The notes below the pieces were generated by a model. It saw only the letters and a program-made list of their open reading frames with translations. It had not been told where the DNA came from and made no database searches. This document shows, piece by piece, positions 42,003-50,691 of a stretch of DNA of 64,000 bases; positions within the stretch are counted from its first letter, which is position 1, and each line of letters begins with the position of its first letter. This DNA comes from Nitrospiraceae bacterium (GTDB taxonomy: Bacteria; Nitrospirota; Nitrospiria; Nitrospirales; Nitrospiraceae). The DNA is taken from contig JABFSG010000002.1 of the NCBI GenBank assembly GCA_013140715.1, positions 1-64,000 of the forward strand. The letters run 5' to 3'. Made by a program: the position numbers and the translations under genes.

Positions 42003-42473
42003 TTAGGGGGCGGCTCGTTTTTTCTGCCGACTTCCATAGGCCATCCAGGCGCCGAATATTGCGCCGATGATAATGCTCAGCATGTCCAGTATGTATCGAT
42101 ACCAGCCTTCCGGACCGATGGCGACATCCGCTCTGAATGCTTGATACCAAATGTAGCCCAAGAGGGCTACCGCAGCGGCGGACACCACACATGTTGCGAC
42201 AGTCGCCACCTGTTTGTGGTAGCGCGGGGCGATATAGATTGTCATTGCCACCAGGGAGGCAGCGGCTACGATCCTGGTGATGACAATAATGTAGGTGCCT
42301 TTAATCAGCATCCCATCCATATCCGGCGCTTCCCAAAATGAATCGAGCTCGTCGTATCCGTGGATGAGGCCGAAGGCCATTTCAATGGTCTGGTTCGCTC
42401 CGAACCAAGCCAGGAGACCGGCTGGAAACGCGAGGAGCCATCGAAGGTATGTAATGGCTATGTTGTTACGCAT
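42003..42473 (-). CDS. Four-span membrane protein of unknown function
   Basis: Inner-membrane protein of 156 residues with four hydrophobic segments: ITYLRWLLAFPAGLLAWFGA, YIIVITRIVAAASLVAMTIYIA, VATVATCVVSAAAVALLGYI and YILDMLSIIIGAIFGAWMAYG. Between the first two is an acidic loop (HGYDELDSFWEAPDMDG). A short basic tail (SRQKKRAAP) is likely cytoplasmic. No family is recognised. It runs toward the AAA-like gene and ends 21 bases from it. Confidence 0.7.
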   Translation of the reverse strand: MRNNIAITYLRWLLAFPAGLLAWFGANQTIEMAFGLIHGYDELDSFWEAPDMDGMLIKGTYIIVITRIVAAASLVAMTIYIAPRYHKQVATVATCVVSAAAVALLGYIWYQAFRADVAIGPEGWYRYILDMLSIIIGAIFGAWMAYGSRQKKRAAP

Positions 42474-42752
42474 CGGTTGAGGTAGGCATCGGAATGGTTC
42501 ATCGGTTTTCTTTACGGAGGCGGTTGTAACTTGTGACCGGCTCAGCCCCTATCATATAGCTGGAACAAATCCAGAACGCAATCGGAACCATGCACCTCAT
42601 TGCGAAATGACTCTATGGGGCTGGCAATCGTACGGTCCAAACTGATAGGTCTTGCACCGACAGAGTTGCGCTGTTTTGTGGGCCTAGTGCCGCGAAACGG
42701 GGCGCCATTCCAAGAGAGACAGACGTTTGCTGGATTGTAGTTTGAGGGGGAC

Positions 42753-44210
42753 ATGAAACATCATCGCACAGATCTCAAGAGCATCGCTCGCCGCGCCATG
42801 GTTGAACGGGGCCTGTTGCCGGACTTTTCTGCCGCGGCGATGGCCGAGCTTGCCCGCATTCAGACCGTTGCTATGGGTCGGCGCCAGGACATCCGTGACT
42901 TAACCGGTCTTCTCTGGGCCTCGATCGACAACGACGATTCACGAGATCTCGACCAACTCACTGTGGCGGAACCACAGACTGACCGGTCGGTAAAGGTCTT
43001 GGTTGCGATTGCCGACGTGGATTCGCTGGTCGCGAAGGAGTCCGCTCTGGATGGGCATGCCAAGCACAATACGACGTCGGTCTATACGGCGGGCGACATC
43101 TTCCCCATGTTGCCGGAAAAGTTATCCACGGATCTGACCTCTCTCGGTGAAGGGCAAGACCGCCTTGCGATTGTGGCGGAGATGGTCGTTGCGGAGGATG
43201 GATCGGTTCTCAGGTCAATCCTTTTTCGGGCTCTGGTCCACAACCATGCAAAGCTTGCCTACAACAGCGTGGCAGGATGGCTCACGGGGACGACTCCCGA
43301 ACCTGAGAGGGTGGCGGCTGTCCCAGGACTTGCTGCGCAACTCCGCCTTCAAAGCCAGGCCGCGCAACGGCTCAAGGAGAGACGACATCAGCAGGGGGCA
43401 CTGAGTCTTGAAACGATTGAGCCACGAGCCGTGTTTGATGGTGAAACGTTAACCGCCCTCAAGCTGGAGCAGAAGAATCGCGCCAAGGAACTGATCGAAG
43501 ATTTTATGATCGCCGCGAATCAGGCGACGGCATCCTATCTGAATGGAAGAGGTATGCCGTCGTTCCGCCGTATCCTGCGCTCGCCCGAACGCTGGCAACG
43601 GATCGTCGAGGTGGCGGCACGCTGGGGCGGACACTTGCCCCCGGAGCCGGACTCGAGTGCGCTCGAAGCCTTCCTCATTACGAGGCGAAAGGCCGATCCT
43701 CTCAGATTTCCCGATCTGTCCCTTGCGATTGTGAAGCTCATCGGCAGAGGCGAATATGTGCTCGACCAGTCGAAGGATGGCGCATCCGAACATTTCGGGC
43801 TTGCCGTGAAGGGCTATACCCATTCCACGGCTCCCAACCGGCGTTTTCCGGATCTCATTACCCAACGGCTGATCAAAGCGGCATTGGCGGGCGAGCCATC
43901 GCCCTATCAACCTGAGGAATTGAAGTACCTGGCAGGCCATTGCACCGAGAAAGAAGACGATGCGGAAAAAGTCGAGCGGCGGCTCCGGAAATCCGCCGCA
44001 GCCCTCTTACTCGAATCGCGGATTGGACAGCGTTTCGACGCCATCGTGACCGGCGCGTCTGACAGCGGCACGTGGGTCAGGCTCATCGAGCCGCCGGTCG
44101 AAGGAAGAATGGTGACTGGCACAAACGGCCTGGACGTCGGAGACCATGTGCGAGTGGAACTCTTGAGCACGGACGTTGAAAGAGGCTATATCGACTTCGT
44201 CAAAGCGTGA
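42753..44210 (+). CDS. RNB-domain exoribonuclease (RNase II/R family)
   Basis: Protein of 485 residues, the short form without the full cold-shock N-terminus. The RNB domain starts near 50 with ASIDNDDSRDLDQLTVA, then KVLVAIADVDSLVAK, VYTAGDIFPMLPEKLSTDLTSL, KNRAKELIEDFMIAANQATA and GYTHSTAPNRRFPDLITQRLI. In RNase II four acids bind the metal ions; here the fourth is Gln (DLDQ), a feature that I think belongs to this short subfamily, so activity is not excluded. The last 60 residues (DAIVTGASDSGTWVRLIEPPVEGRMV) resemble an S1 RNA-binding fold. It degrades single-stranded RNA 3' to 5'. Confidence 0.88.
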   Translation: MKHHRTDLKSIARRAMVERGLLPDFSAAAMAELARIQTVAMGRRQDIRDLTGLLWASIDNDDSRDLDQLTVAEPQTDRSVKVLVAIADVDSLVAKESALDGHAKHNTTSVYTAGDIFPMLPEKLSTDLTSLGEGQDRLAIVAEMVVAEDGSVLRSILFRALVHNHAKLAYNSVAGWLTGTTPEPERVAAVPGLAAQLRLQSQAAQRLKERRHQQGALSLETIEPRAVFDGETLTALKLEQKNRAKELIEDFMIAANQATASYLNGRGMPSFRRILRSPERWQRIVEVAARWGGHLPPEPDSSALEAFLITRRKADPLRFPDLSLAIVKLIGRGEYVLDQSKDGASEHFGLAVKGYTHSTAPNRRFPDLITQRLIKAALAGEPSPYQPEELKYLAGHCTEKEDDAEKVERRLRKSAAALLLESRIGQRFDAIVTGASDSGTWVRLIEPPVEGRMVTGTNGLDVGDHVRVELLSTDVERGYIDFVKA

Positions 44211-44218
44211 ATGTCACA

Positions 44219-44300
44219 AGGCCAGGCGCTCTGGTTTGTCGGTGTCGGAAGTTTGTTTGGTTTGTCTTGTTCAGGGAGAAAAAACCCAGACAGGTTGCTT
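44219..44300. repeat. GGTTTGTC-type palindromic repeat, copy 4
   Basis: GGTTTGTCGGTGTCGGAAGT and GTTTGGTTTGTCTTGTTCAG are followed by a shorter CCCAGACAGG arm. Same family as the repeats at 6505, 37098, 41366 and 58566; it lies between converging genes. Confidence 0.5.
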
Positions 44301-44328
44301 ATACGCCAGATCAACTGTCTCTATCGCG

Positions 44329-45180
44329 CTACTCTTCTTTCGGCTTTTCCGGTGTCTCCAAGCTGATGCGGCCTAGTGTGCCGTCGCGGAAGTCCGATAG
44401 GAGGATCCTCGCCGCTTTGTTTCGATCCAGCCCGCCTCCCTTGGTCAGGAGGCAGCCGCGCTTTCTGGCAATGGCATCGATCGCACCTGCGCTTGTCAGC
44501 CTCTCCATCGCAAAACCGTAGCGGGCCGTAAGCTTGGCAGGATAGCGAGCGAGGAGGATGGAGGCAAGAAACTCTGCGACCTCTTCGTCATCGACGACCT
44601 TGTGCCCTACAGCATTGATCGTGGCTAGCAAGAGGCCTACACGAGGGTCTTCGATGGTTCCCCACAAGAGTCCCGGCGAGTCGGTGATGGCCATGCGGTC
44701 GTTGAGTTTATGACGCTGTTGGACCTTAGTCACGGCCGGTTCGTCGCCCACACGAGCGATGCGGCGTTTCAGGAGCATGTTCATCAAGGTCGATTTGCCG
44801 ACGTTGGGGACTCCCATAATTAGCATGCGTAGCGGTTTCGCGCTGCTGTTGCGGTGGGGAGCGAGCGCCTGACAGAGCTGAGGCAGCTTGGCGGCATCGC
44901 CCGCATGGTTACAAGAGAGGGCCACGGCGTTGACGCCCGGTTGCCGGCTATAGAGTTCGAGCCAGGCCTGGGTGACGGCCGGATCGGCAAGATCGGCTTT
45001 ATTGAGAACTTTTAGGCTGGGCCGTTGGCGGGCCAGACGCAATTCTTCGATCAACGGATTGCAGCTGGCTTCCGGTATGCGTGCATCCAGCAGCTCGACC
45101 ACCACATCGATCGCCTCCATTGTCTTGGCCGCTGCTTGGCGCGCCCTATTCATGTGACCGGGAAACCACTGGATGGACAT
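44329..45180 (-). CDS. YlqF/RbgA-type ribosome-assembly GTPase
   Basis: Cytoplasmic circularly permuted GTPase of 283 residues. From ATG 45180 it begins MSIQWFPGHMNRARQAAAK, the family start; TTG 45204 adds eight residues. The G motifs are in permuted order: G4 NKAD near 70, then G1 GVPNVGKST near 130, then G3 DSPG near 175. The C-terminal helical domain binds rRNA. Members check late maturation of the large ribosomal subunit. The SGH of some RbgA proteins is not seen. It converges with the RNase gene across a palindromic repeat. Confidence 0.9.
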   Translation of the reverse strand: MSIQWFPGHMNRARQAAAKTMEAIDVVVELLDARIPEASCNPLIEELRLARQRPSLKVLNKADLADPAVTQAWLELYSRQPGVNAVALSCNHAGDAAKLPQLCQALAPHRNSSAKPLRMLIMGVPNVGKSTLMNMLLKRRIARVGDEPAVTKVQQRHKLNDRMAITDSPGLLWGTIEDPRVGLLLATINAVGHKVVDDEEVAEFLASILLARYPAKLTARYGFAMERLTSAGAIDAIARKRGCLLTKGGGLDRNKAARILLSDFRDGTLGRISLETPEKPKEE

Positions 45181-45396
45181 GGGGGGACAGGCTTTCTGAT
45201 ACAAAAAGTTTAGTTACACCACAGGGCGACCATCGGTTCAGTTATCGGCCGTCCTGCCCATCTTAGTGGGAATCCACTCTCCATTGAAAGAACACAATAG
45301 GGCCGGTTTTGCGCTCTGTGTGGCTAGCGCAATCGGATCAGCTGTGCTATAGACCGCTTCGAGTCGCGCCGAACCACCTCGAAAGATAATCGCAAG

Positions 45397-46620
45397 ATGC
45401 CGATGTCCCTTGAGTGGATCTTCATCATCCTCTCCGTCCTCGTCATTCTGAGCGTGCTGACGATCAAGTTTTCGATTCGATTTGGCATCCCCTCGCTGGT
45501 CTTGTTCATTGCCATCGGCATGTTGGCTGGGTCCGACGGCCCAGGCGGCATCGAGTTCGACAACCCATTTCTGGTGCAGTCGATGGGTATCACAGCGCTC
45601 GTTTTGATTCTCTTTGCCGGAGGATTGGAAACGGAGTGGGCGGGGGTGCGCCCCATCTTATGGAGAGGGCTGTCACTCTCAACGATTGCGGTTCTGCTCA
45701 CCGGGCTGCTGGTCGGGGTCTTTGTCTCCTGGGTCCAGGGGTTCTCGTTCTTGGAGGGGCTCTTGCTCGGCGCGATTGTGTCGTCCACCGACGCCGCGGC
45801 CATCTTCATGATGCTCAAGTCGCGGAACGCCAATCTCCCCAAGCGATTGACCCAATTGCTCGAATTCGAGTCCGGCAGCAACGATCCGATGGCGGTGATG
45901 TTGACGATCGCGCTGATTCGACTGTTGATGGAACCTTCGACTTCGTTCGGCGAGCTGGTCGCATTCTTTGTCATGGAAGTGGTCGTCGGGACGGTGGTGG
46001 GTATCGCGATGGGAGAGATCATGAGGCGAGCGTTCAATGCGCTCAACTTGCGAGTGGAGGGTATTTATCTGGTGCTCTCGGTTGCGTTGGTGCTCCTGAC
46101 CTATGGTCTGACCACGTTCCTGAACGGGAGTGGCTTTCTTGCTGTATACCTGGCGGGACTCAGCATGCAGCGAAAGCCGTTCGTCCATCAACAGAATGTC
46201 TTGCGTTTTCACGATGGACTGGCTTGGCTGATGCAGGTCACCATGTTTTTAATGCTGGGCTTGCAGGTATTCCCGGGGCGGCTCGTGCCGGTCGCCTGGG
46301 TGGGCCTCCTGGTTTCTCTCTTCCTGATCATCATAGTCCGCCCTGCGGCGGTTCACCTGGCGCTGGCTTTTTCATCGATGCCCTATCGAGAACAGACTCT
46401 TGTCGCCTGGGCTGGGCTTCGCGGATCCGTGCCGATTATTCTGGCTACGTTTCCCCTATTGGCCGGGGTCAAGCAGGCCGACACAATCTTCCACCTGGTG
46501 TTCTTCATTACCCTCACGTCTGTATTCATGCAGGGGACGACCATTGCATGGGCGACACGATTATTGAGGATCGACGGGTCACCACATGATCCATCTGACT
46601 CTCATCCACCCAAGCATTGA
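45397..46620 (+). CDS. CPA1-type cation/proton antiporter (NhaP2/CvrA-like)
   Basis: Inner-membrane protein of 407 residues with about 12 hydrophobic segments. The CPA1 motifs are SSTDAAAIFMML near 129-140 (the conserved Asp of the ion site), FESGSNDPMAVMLTIA near 157-172 and AGLRGSVPIILATFPLL near 345. It is closest in layout to NhaP2/CvrA (potassium/proton antiport) but stops after the membrane domain; the usual C-terminal TrkA_C regulatory part is missing. It would protect against alkaline pH or high potassium. No ribosome-binding site is obvious before ATG 45397. Confidence 0.9.
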   Translation: MPMSLEWIFIILSVLVILSVLTIKFSIRFGIPSLVLFIAIGMLAGSDGPGGIEFDNPFLVQSMGITALVLILFAGGLETEWAGVRPILWRGLSLSTIAVLLTGLLVGVFVSWVQGFSFLEGLLLGAIVSSTDAAAIFMMLKSRNANLPKRLTQLLEFESGSNDPMAVMLTIALIRLLMEPSTSFGELVAFFVMEVVVGTVVGIAMGEIMRRAFNALNLRVEGIYLVLSVALVLLTYGLTTFLNGSGFLAVYLAGLSMQRKPFVHQQNVLRFHDGLAWLMQVTMFLMLGLQVFPGRLVPVAWVGLLVSLFLIIIVRPAAVHLALAFSSMPYREQTLVAWAGLRGSVPIILATFPLLAGVKQADTIFHLVFFITLTSVFMQGTTIAWATRLLRIDGSPHDPSDSHPPKH

Positions 46621-46705
46621 AGCCTGGATAGAATCTCACAGAATCCCTCGACGAATAGAAACTCGTGAAGATTATCCGCTCCGTGACGGTGTTGGTTCAG
46701 CTGAC

Positions 46706-47875
46706 CTAGGCCGGCTCGGCGGTGAGTTCGAGTGACTCCAGCGGGGTCTCAATTGCTTCTGGCACTGCCTCAATCTGAAACCGCTCTCTTCGTATCTCGT
46801 TGCCGGTTCTATTCCGATACACCAGTTCGTCTGTGTCGAGATCATATTCTGGAATCTCGGCGCTCTCCCACCGTTGCACGAAGTAGTGGGCATAGAGGGT
46901 GTAAAGGCTGTGGTCTTTGCAGTTGTGCTGAAGGACGTATTCCGGCATGGTCTGGATATCCAGATCTGCGTGGTAATGCTGGAGCCAGAGATAATCACCG
47001 AGGATCACCAGTTTGATCAGGGGAGCATCCGAGTAGAGCTTGAGCTTCACGGATTTTCCCATAGCCTTCAGCCGCTTGAGGAGCTGAATGCTCTGTCGAA
47101 TCTCCTCTCGAAATGTGTCCAGCGTGAACTCAGGGTGGTTGATCGCTTGGATGCGCATGCTTGCTTCTTGACTGTAGGGATTCACCAGCATGATTCTGGC
47201 TCCCAGACACTTGTCGAGTACGGAGGAAAGACCTCCCACCTGATCGACAAACGTGCTGTGACCGCTCGATCCAATGATCGAGATGGTCCGGCCTGTGCCC
47301 TGCTCTTCTTTGAGTTGTTTGATGCGCCGTTGCGCGCCCCGCGTGCGTCGTGGGAAGAATGAGACGAGGCCTGCGCCGGTCGCCACGGTCGCGAGGGCTC
47401 GGTCCCGCATGCTGCGGCGGAAATAGTTAAGACAGACGATCAGGAAGATCGCTACCGCCATTTCCATGGCGATGAGCGAGAACTTGTCATGTTCGACTCT
47501 CGACCAGAACGACAGAAAATATGTGGCGCTTACCGGCAACAGGAGCGCAATGCCTGCGCTCAGGGTGACGATGCCAATGTGATAGAGAGTCCCTGCGGCC
47601 TCGCGGAGGACTGTTCGAACTGTGGACCAGGAATCATGAAACAACGATGCACCTCTTGAAAATGTGAGAAACGATCCCCACGAACTTGTCGGGCTGGTCT
47701 TGCGAGCGATGGATAGGTACGCCTGAGGCGGAGTGCTCGGTCGATGCAGGACGGCTGCGTGCGGACAAAAAAAGATCGCGTCAGACTTCGTGTTTGCTGG
47801 AGGACTGCCGCCTCCGAGCACGGAAGGTCTTACGCGATCGACTGTCACCCTAACATGAAGGTGGTGATGATGCAA
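46706..47875 (-). CDS. Membrane protein with large cytoplasmic domain, unknown function
   Basis: A frame of up to 389 residues. Two hydrophobic segments (HIGIVTLSAGIALLLPVSAT; FSLIAMEMAVAIFLIVCLNY, about 98-155) are followed by a long soluble domain: GRTISIIGSSGHSTFVDQVGG, then a helical part, then KLKLYSDAPLIKLVILGDYLWLQHYH and EYVLQHNCKDHSLYTLYAHYF. The GSSGHS loop and the HYH segment suggest a binding site, but no family is recognised. The start is unclear: the first 75 residues (with HHHH) look untranslated, and TTG 47644 with AGAGGTG upstream is a good alternative. Confidence 0.6.
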   Translation of the reverse strand: MHHHHLHVRVTVDRVRPSVLGGGSPPANTKSDAIFFCPHAAVLHRPSTPPQAYLSIARKTSPTSSWGSFLTFSRGASLFHDSWSTVRTVLREAAGTLYHIGIVTLSAGIALLLPVSATYFLSFWSRVEHDKFSLIAMEMAVAIFLIVCLNYFRRSMRDRALATVATGAGLVSFFPRRTRGAQRRIKQLKEEQGTGRTISIIGSSGHSTFVDQVGGLSSVLDKCLGARIMLVNPYSQEASMRIQAINHPEFTLDTFREEIRQSIQLLKRLKAMGKSVKLKLYSDAPLIKLVILGDYLWLQHYHADLDIQTMPEYVLQHNCKDHSLYTLYAHYFVQRWESAEIPEYDLDTDELVYRNRTGNEIRRERFQIEAVPEAIETPLESLELTAEPA

Positions 47876-47977
47876 GGATTGCTTCGACAGATGGGGCCAG
47901 CGGCAAGAAGTGTCGTTCGTAGCGGGACTATCGTTGATTGCGAGATACGTTTCACGAAGAACGCTTCACGAGTCTCG

Positions 47978-48922
47978 TTATCGCAACCGTTCGCGGCCGT
48001 GGGGAGTGGTGAGATCTTGATCGGGACCGAGGGGGACGATACGGGTCGGATTGATGTCGTCGTGGGTGAAATAATAATGCCGCTTGATATGGTCGAAATT
48101 CACGGTGTCGGCGATGCCGTCAGTCTGGTAGAGGTCTTTGAGGTAGCCGAAGAGGTTCGGGTAGTCGGCGATCCGCCGAAGGTTGCACTTGAAATGGCCG
48201 TGGTAGACGACGTCGAAACGCACGAGGGTGACGAACAGGCGCCAATCGGTTTCGACGAATTGCGAGCCGAAGAGATAGCGCTGGCGTGCCAGTCTGGCTT
48301 CCAGTTGATCGAGGGCTTCGAAGAGACGCAACACAGCTCGTTCATAAGCCTGCTGCGATGTGGCAAATCCTGCGCGATAGACCCCGTCGTTGACGTTCTC
48401 GTAGATGAAGGTATTGAGGTCGTCGATCTCCTTCCTGATCCCCTCTTGATATAGATCGATCAGGCTCTCGGTGAAGCGATTGAATTCGCCGTTAAACATA
48501 CGCATGAGATCGTCGTCGGAATTGGTGACGATGCGTTTCGTCACCTTGTCCCACAACACAGGGACCGTGAACCGCCCTCGATAGTGTTGATCGGTGGCTT
48601 TATAGGCCTGGCTGAGGAACTGAAAGCCATTGATGGGATCGAGCGAATGGCCAGATCCTTCGCGGAATGCCCAGCCCCGTTCATCGCGGATCGGGTCTAC
48701 GACCGTCATGCCGATCACGTCTTCGAGCTTCTTGAGTTTCCGCACGATGATCGTCCGATGCGCCCAGGGGCAGGCCCAAGAGACATAAAGATGGTAGCGG
48801 TCTTTCGCCGCTTGGTAGCCGGAACTCCCGTTTGCCGTCACCCAGTGTGTAAAGGCATCCGGCTGCCTGATGAAGGCGCCCTCGATGTTCTGCTCGTCGG
48901 GAAATTGTGCCTGAATGGTCAT
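47978..48922 (-). CDS. Glutathionyl-hydroquinone reductase (GST family, YqjG/Ecm4-like)
   Basis: Cytoplasmic enzyme of 314 residues, typical for the Xi class of glutathione transferases. The active-site motif YVSWACPWAHRTIIVRKLKKLE (Cys near residue 51) is diagnostic. Then come VPVLWDKVTKRIVTNSDDDLMRMFN (the glutathione site), YRAGFATSQQAYERAV and ETDWRLFVTLVRFDVVYHGHFKCN. It removes glutathione from glutathionyl-hydroquinones using a second glutathione. The start ATG 48922 follows GGAGCCCACCG. It is flanked by dispersed repeats on the upstream side. Confidence 0.94.
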   Translation of the reverse strand: MTIQAQFPDEQNIEGAFIRQPDAFTHWVTANGSSGYQAAKDRYHLYVSWACPWAHRTIIVRKLKKLEDVIGMTVVDPIRDERGWAFREGSGHSLDPINGFQFLSQAYKATDQHYRGRFTVPVLWDKVTKRIVTNSDDDLMRMFNGEFNRFTESLIDLYQEGIRKEIDDLNTFIYENVNDGVYRAGFATSQQAYERAVLRLFEALDQLEARLARQRYLFGSQFVETDWRLFVTLVRFDVVYHGHFKCNLRRIADYPNLFGYLKDLYQTDGIADTVNFDHIKRHYYFTHDDINPTRIVPLGPDQDLTTPHGRERLR

Positions 48923-48961
48923 CGGTGGGCTCCTGCATTTTTACAATACCATATTATGAAG

Positions 48962-49077
48962 CAAGAGGGAGGAAGGGAGTGGCCAGGTGCCCTTCTTGCT
49001 CGCAGAACGAGCACGATGGGAATGTGCTCGTTCGATGCGCGCAGTCAAGGGCAACCTCGGCCACTCCCTTCCAAGAA
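48962..49077. repeat. Dispersed palindromic repeat unit A, copy 3
   Basis: The clearest unit A: GGGAGTGGCCAGGTGCCC near 48975 and the inverted GGCAACCTCGGCCACTCCC ending near 49070. Between them ACGAGCAC (49008) and GTGCTCGT (49023) pair as the inner stem. The bases 49078-49255 show no gene. Confidence 0.75.
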
Positions 49078-49255
49078 AGTTTAGGAAAGTAGAAGGCCCT
49101 TGCTTGGGCTAACGGCACGTCTATGGGCGAAGAGGCTGCCTTAGCAGACTCAGGGCGGGCAGGTGAAATAGCTGCCAGTGGGTGGGTGAAAAACCGCGTG
49201 CAGTGGGAGACCAATCAGGCCACCCATAGCGTGGAGGGAAACATGTGAGCTAGCT

Positions 49256-49440
49256 CGGAGGGAGAGGTGCCGGGTGCCCTTCTTGCTCGCAGAACGAGCA
49301 CGAGGAGGGGATGGAGGCTGATGATTTTCTGTGCTTGCGCAGCGCGCACGCTGAAAGGTGCTCGTTAGACGTGCGCAGTAGGAAATCAATCAGCCCCCAT
49401 CCCGAGAGAAAACGAACAAGTTTGGAGGGATTATTTGTGT
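49256..49440. repeat. Dispersed palindromic repeats (units A and B), copy 4
   Basis: Half of unit A (GGGTGCCCTTCTTGCTCGC near 49273) runs straight into unit B: GGGATGGAGGCTGATGATT near 49309 and the inverse AATCAATCAGCCCCCATCCC near 49384, then ACAAGTTTGGAGGG. It ends just before the first secreted-protein cassette. Confidence 0.72.
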
Positions 49441-49470
49441 TCATAGTCGTCCGATGTATGTTGGTGCGGA

Positions 49471-49499
49471 TTGACGGGGGCAATTCTGAAACGTAAAAT
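49471..49499 (+). promoter_or_regulatory. Sigma-70-type promoter, secreted-protein cassette 1
   Basis: -35 TTGACG, spacer 17, -10 TAAAAT. The spacer GGGGCAATTCTGAAACG is similar to those of cassettes 2 and 3. It lies about 110 bases before ATG 49610. Confidence 0.6.
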
Positions 49500-49609
49500 A
49501 TCCCGAAATTCTCCACAGGAGAATGGTTGGCTATCAACCGGGAGGCTATCCCACAGGGGATGGTCGCTGGAGTGTCCATTCTGTTGGTTCAAACAAGGAG
49601 GTCGAGGAG

Positions 49610-49969
49610 ATGATGGGACGTATTTGGTTCATGGGATTAGGGATTGCGTTCGCGGGCTGTCTCAGCGTGGCGCCAGTTTTCGCTGGGGACAAGCCGGCGG
49701 CTGCACCAGTAGAGGACGGATCCAAGTTGATGATTACCTCTCCCAAGGACGGAGCGAAGGTTACTGACAGTTTTGATCTAAAGTACGAGTTGACTAAGGG
49801 CTCCCAAGCGACGCATGTCCATGCGTACGTGGACGATCAGTATCAGAAGGGTTTTGCCGGTACGCTGAAGGGCTTGAGCAAGGGGAGTCATAAGGTCACC
49901 GTGACCGGCGCCACAAAGGACCATGATCCTGTCATGGCCACCCATAGCATCACCGTCGACGTGCAATAG
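49610..49969 (+). CDS. Small secreted beta-sandwich-like protein, copy 1 of 3
   Basis: Exported protein of 119 residues; ATG 49610 follows AAGGAGGTCG. The signal GRIWFMGLGIAFAGCLSVAPVFA probably ends after APVFA; a lipoprotein at the inner Cys (AGC) is less likely. The mature part is one domain: MITSPKDGAKVTDSFDLKYEL, THVHAYVDDQYQKGFAGTLKGLSKGSHKVTVTGAT. The strand pattern and THVHAYVD suggest an Ig- or cupredoxin-like beta-sandwich whose two His might bind a metal. Function unknown. It shares promoter, gene and downstream hairpin with the genes at 50235 and 52523, an unusual cassette triplication. Confidence 0.82.
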   Translation: MMGRIWFMGLGIAFAGCLSVAPVFAGDKPAAAPVEDGSKLMITSPKDGAKVTDSFDLKYELTKGSQATHVHAYVDDQYQKGFAGTLKGLSKGSHKVTVTGATKDHDPVMATHSITVDVQ

Positions 49970-49994
49970 GGCTGCAACCAGCCGACTTCAAGGC

Positions 49995-50026
49995 CACCAG
50001 GGCCTCTTCTATGAGAGGCTCTGGTG
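49995..50026 (+). terminator. Hairpin terminator, cassette 1
   Basis: CACCAGGGCCTCT pairs with AGAGGCTCTGGTG over 13 bases with one G-T pair and a six-base loop, 26 bases after the stop. No T-run follows, so termination strength is uncertain. The equivalent hairpin follows each of the other two cassettes. Confidence 0.6.
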
Positions 50027-50147
50027 CGCCAGTTTCGCCAGCCTTTTCCAACTTTCCCCGCATTGGAAGAGGGGACCAGTTCGGCTCCCCTGCCTCTCCG
50101 TAGAACGTGCAGCATGAAGCTGCGTTTTTGTCGCCAGTCGGTGTAGG

Positions 50148-50176
50148 TTGATTGGGGCCATCTTGAAAAGTAGAAT
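50148..50176 (+). promoter_or_regulatory. Sigma-70-type promoter, secreted-protein cassette 2
   Basis: -35 TTGATT, spacer 17, -10 TAGAAT, about 60 bases before ATG 50235. Nearly identical to the cassette 3 promoter. Confidence 0.65.
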
Positions 50177-50234
50177 ATCCCATGACGATCCACGCAGAAG
50201 AAGGTAAGCAGCTGGTTCACATAAGGAGGCCGTG

Positions 50235-50600
50235 ATGCATGTGACGGGACGGATCTGGTTCATGGGATTGGGGATTGCCTTGGTAGGTTGTCTCGCGGGA
50301 ACGCCAGTCTTTGCAGAGGATAAACCGGGGGCTCAACCAATGAAGGATGGGCCGAAGGTGATGATTACGTCTCCCAAGGATGGGGATAGGGTCAGCGACA
50401 GTTTCGAGGTGACGTACGAATTGACCAAGGGTTCCCAGCCGACACATGTCCATGTGTACGTGGACGACCAATATCAGAAGGGTTTTTCCGGGATGCTCAA
50501 AGGCCTGAGCAAAGGAACGCACCAGATTACGGTGAAAGGCGCTACGAAGAACCACGATGTTATGGCGGCTAGCCATACCATTACCGTTGAGGTGGAATAG
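50235..50600 (+). CDS. Small secreted beta-sandwich-like protein, copy 2 of 3
   Basis: Exported protein of 121 residues; ATG 50235 follows AAGGAGG. Signal GRIWFMGLGIALVGCLAGTPVFA. The mature domain has MITSPKDGDRVSDSFEVTYEL and THVHVYVDDQYQKGFSGMLKGLSKGTHQITVKGATKNHD. Of the three copies it keeps the same two His in THVHVYVD. Most changes against copies 1 and 3 are at surface-type positions, which fits selection for the fold. Its hairpin lies between it and the converging symporter gene. Confidence 0.82.
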   Translation: MHVTGRIWFMGLGIALVGCLAGTPVFAEDKPGAQPMKDGPKVMITSPKDGDRVSDSFEVTYELTKGSQPTHVHVYVDDQYQKGFSGMLKGLSKGTHQITVKGATKNHDVMAASHTITVEVE

Positions 50601-50625
50601 ATCTTCGACCAGCCAACTTCAAGGC

Positions 50626-50657
50626 CACCAGGGCTCTCTCTGAAAGAGGCCCTGGTG
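50626..50657. terminator. Hairpin terminator, cassette 2
   Basis: CACCAGGGC pairs with the inverse GCCCTGGTG, with further pairing inside. It lies between two converging genes (stops at 50600 and 50692) and can serve both strands. Confidence 0.6.
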
Positions 50658-50691
50658 CCACGGCTCCATAAAAGTATTTCTAATCCAAACC

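Noticed and set aside
45414-46589. Plus-strand frame of 391 codons inside the antiporter gene
   Set aside because: Out-of-frame shadow of a clear membrane antiporter; its product is Arg/His-rich without structure.
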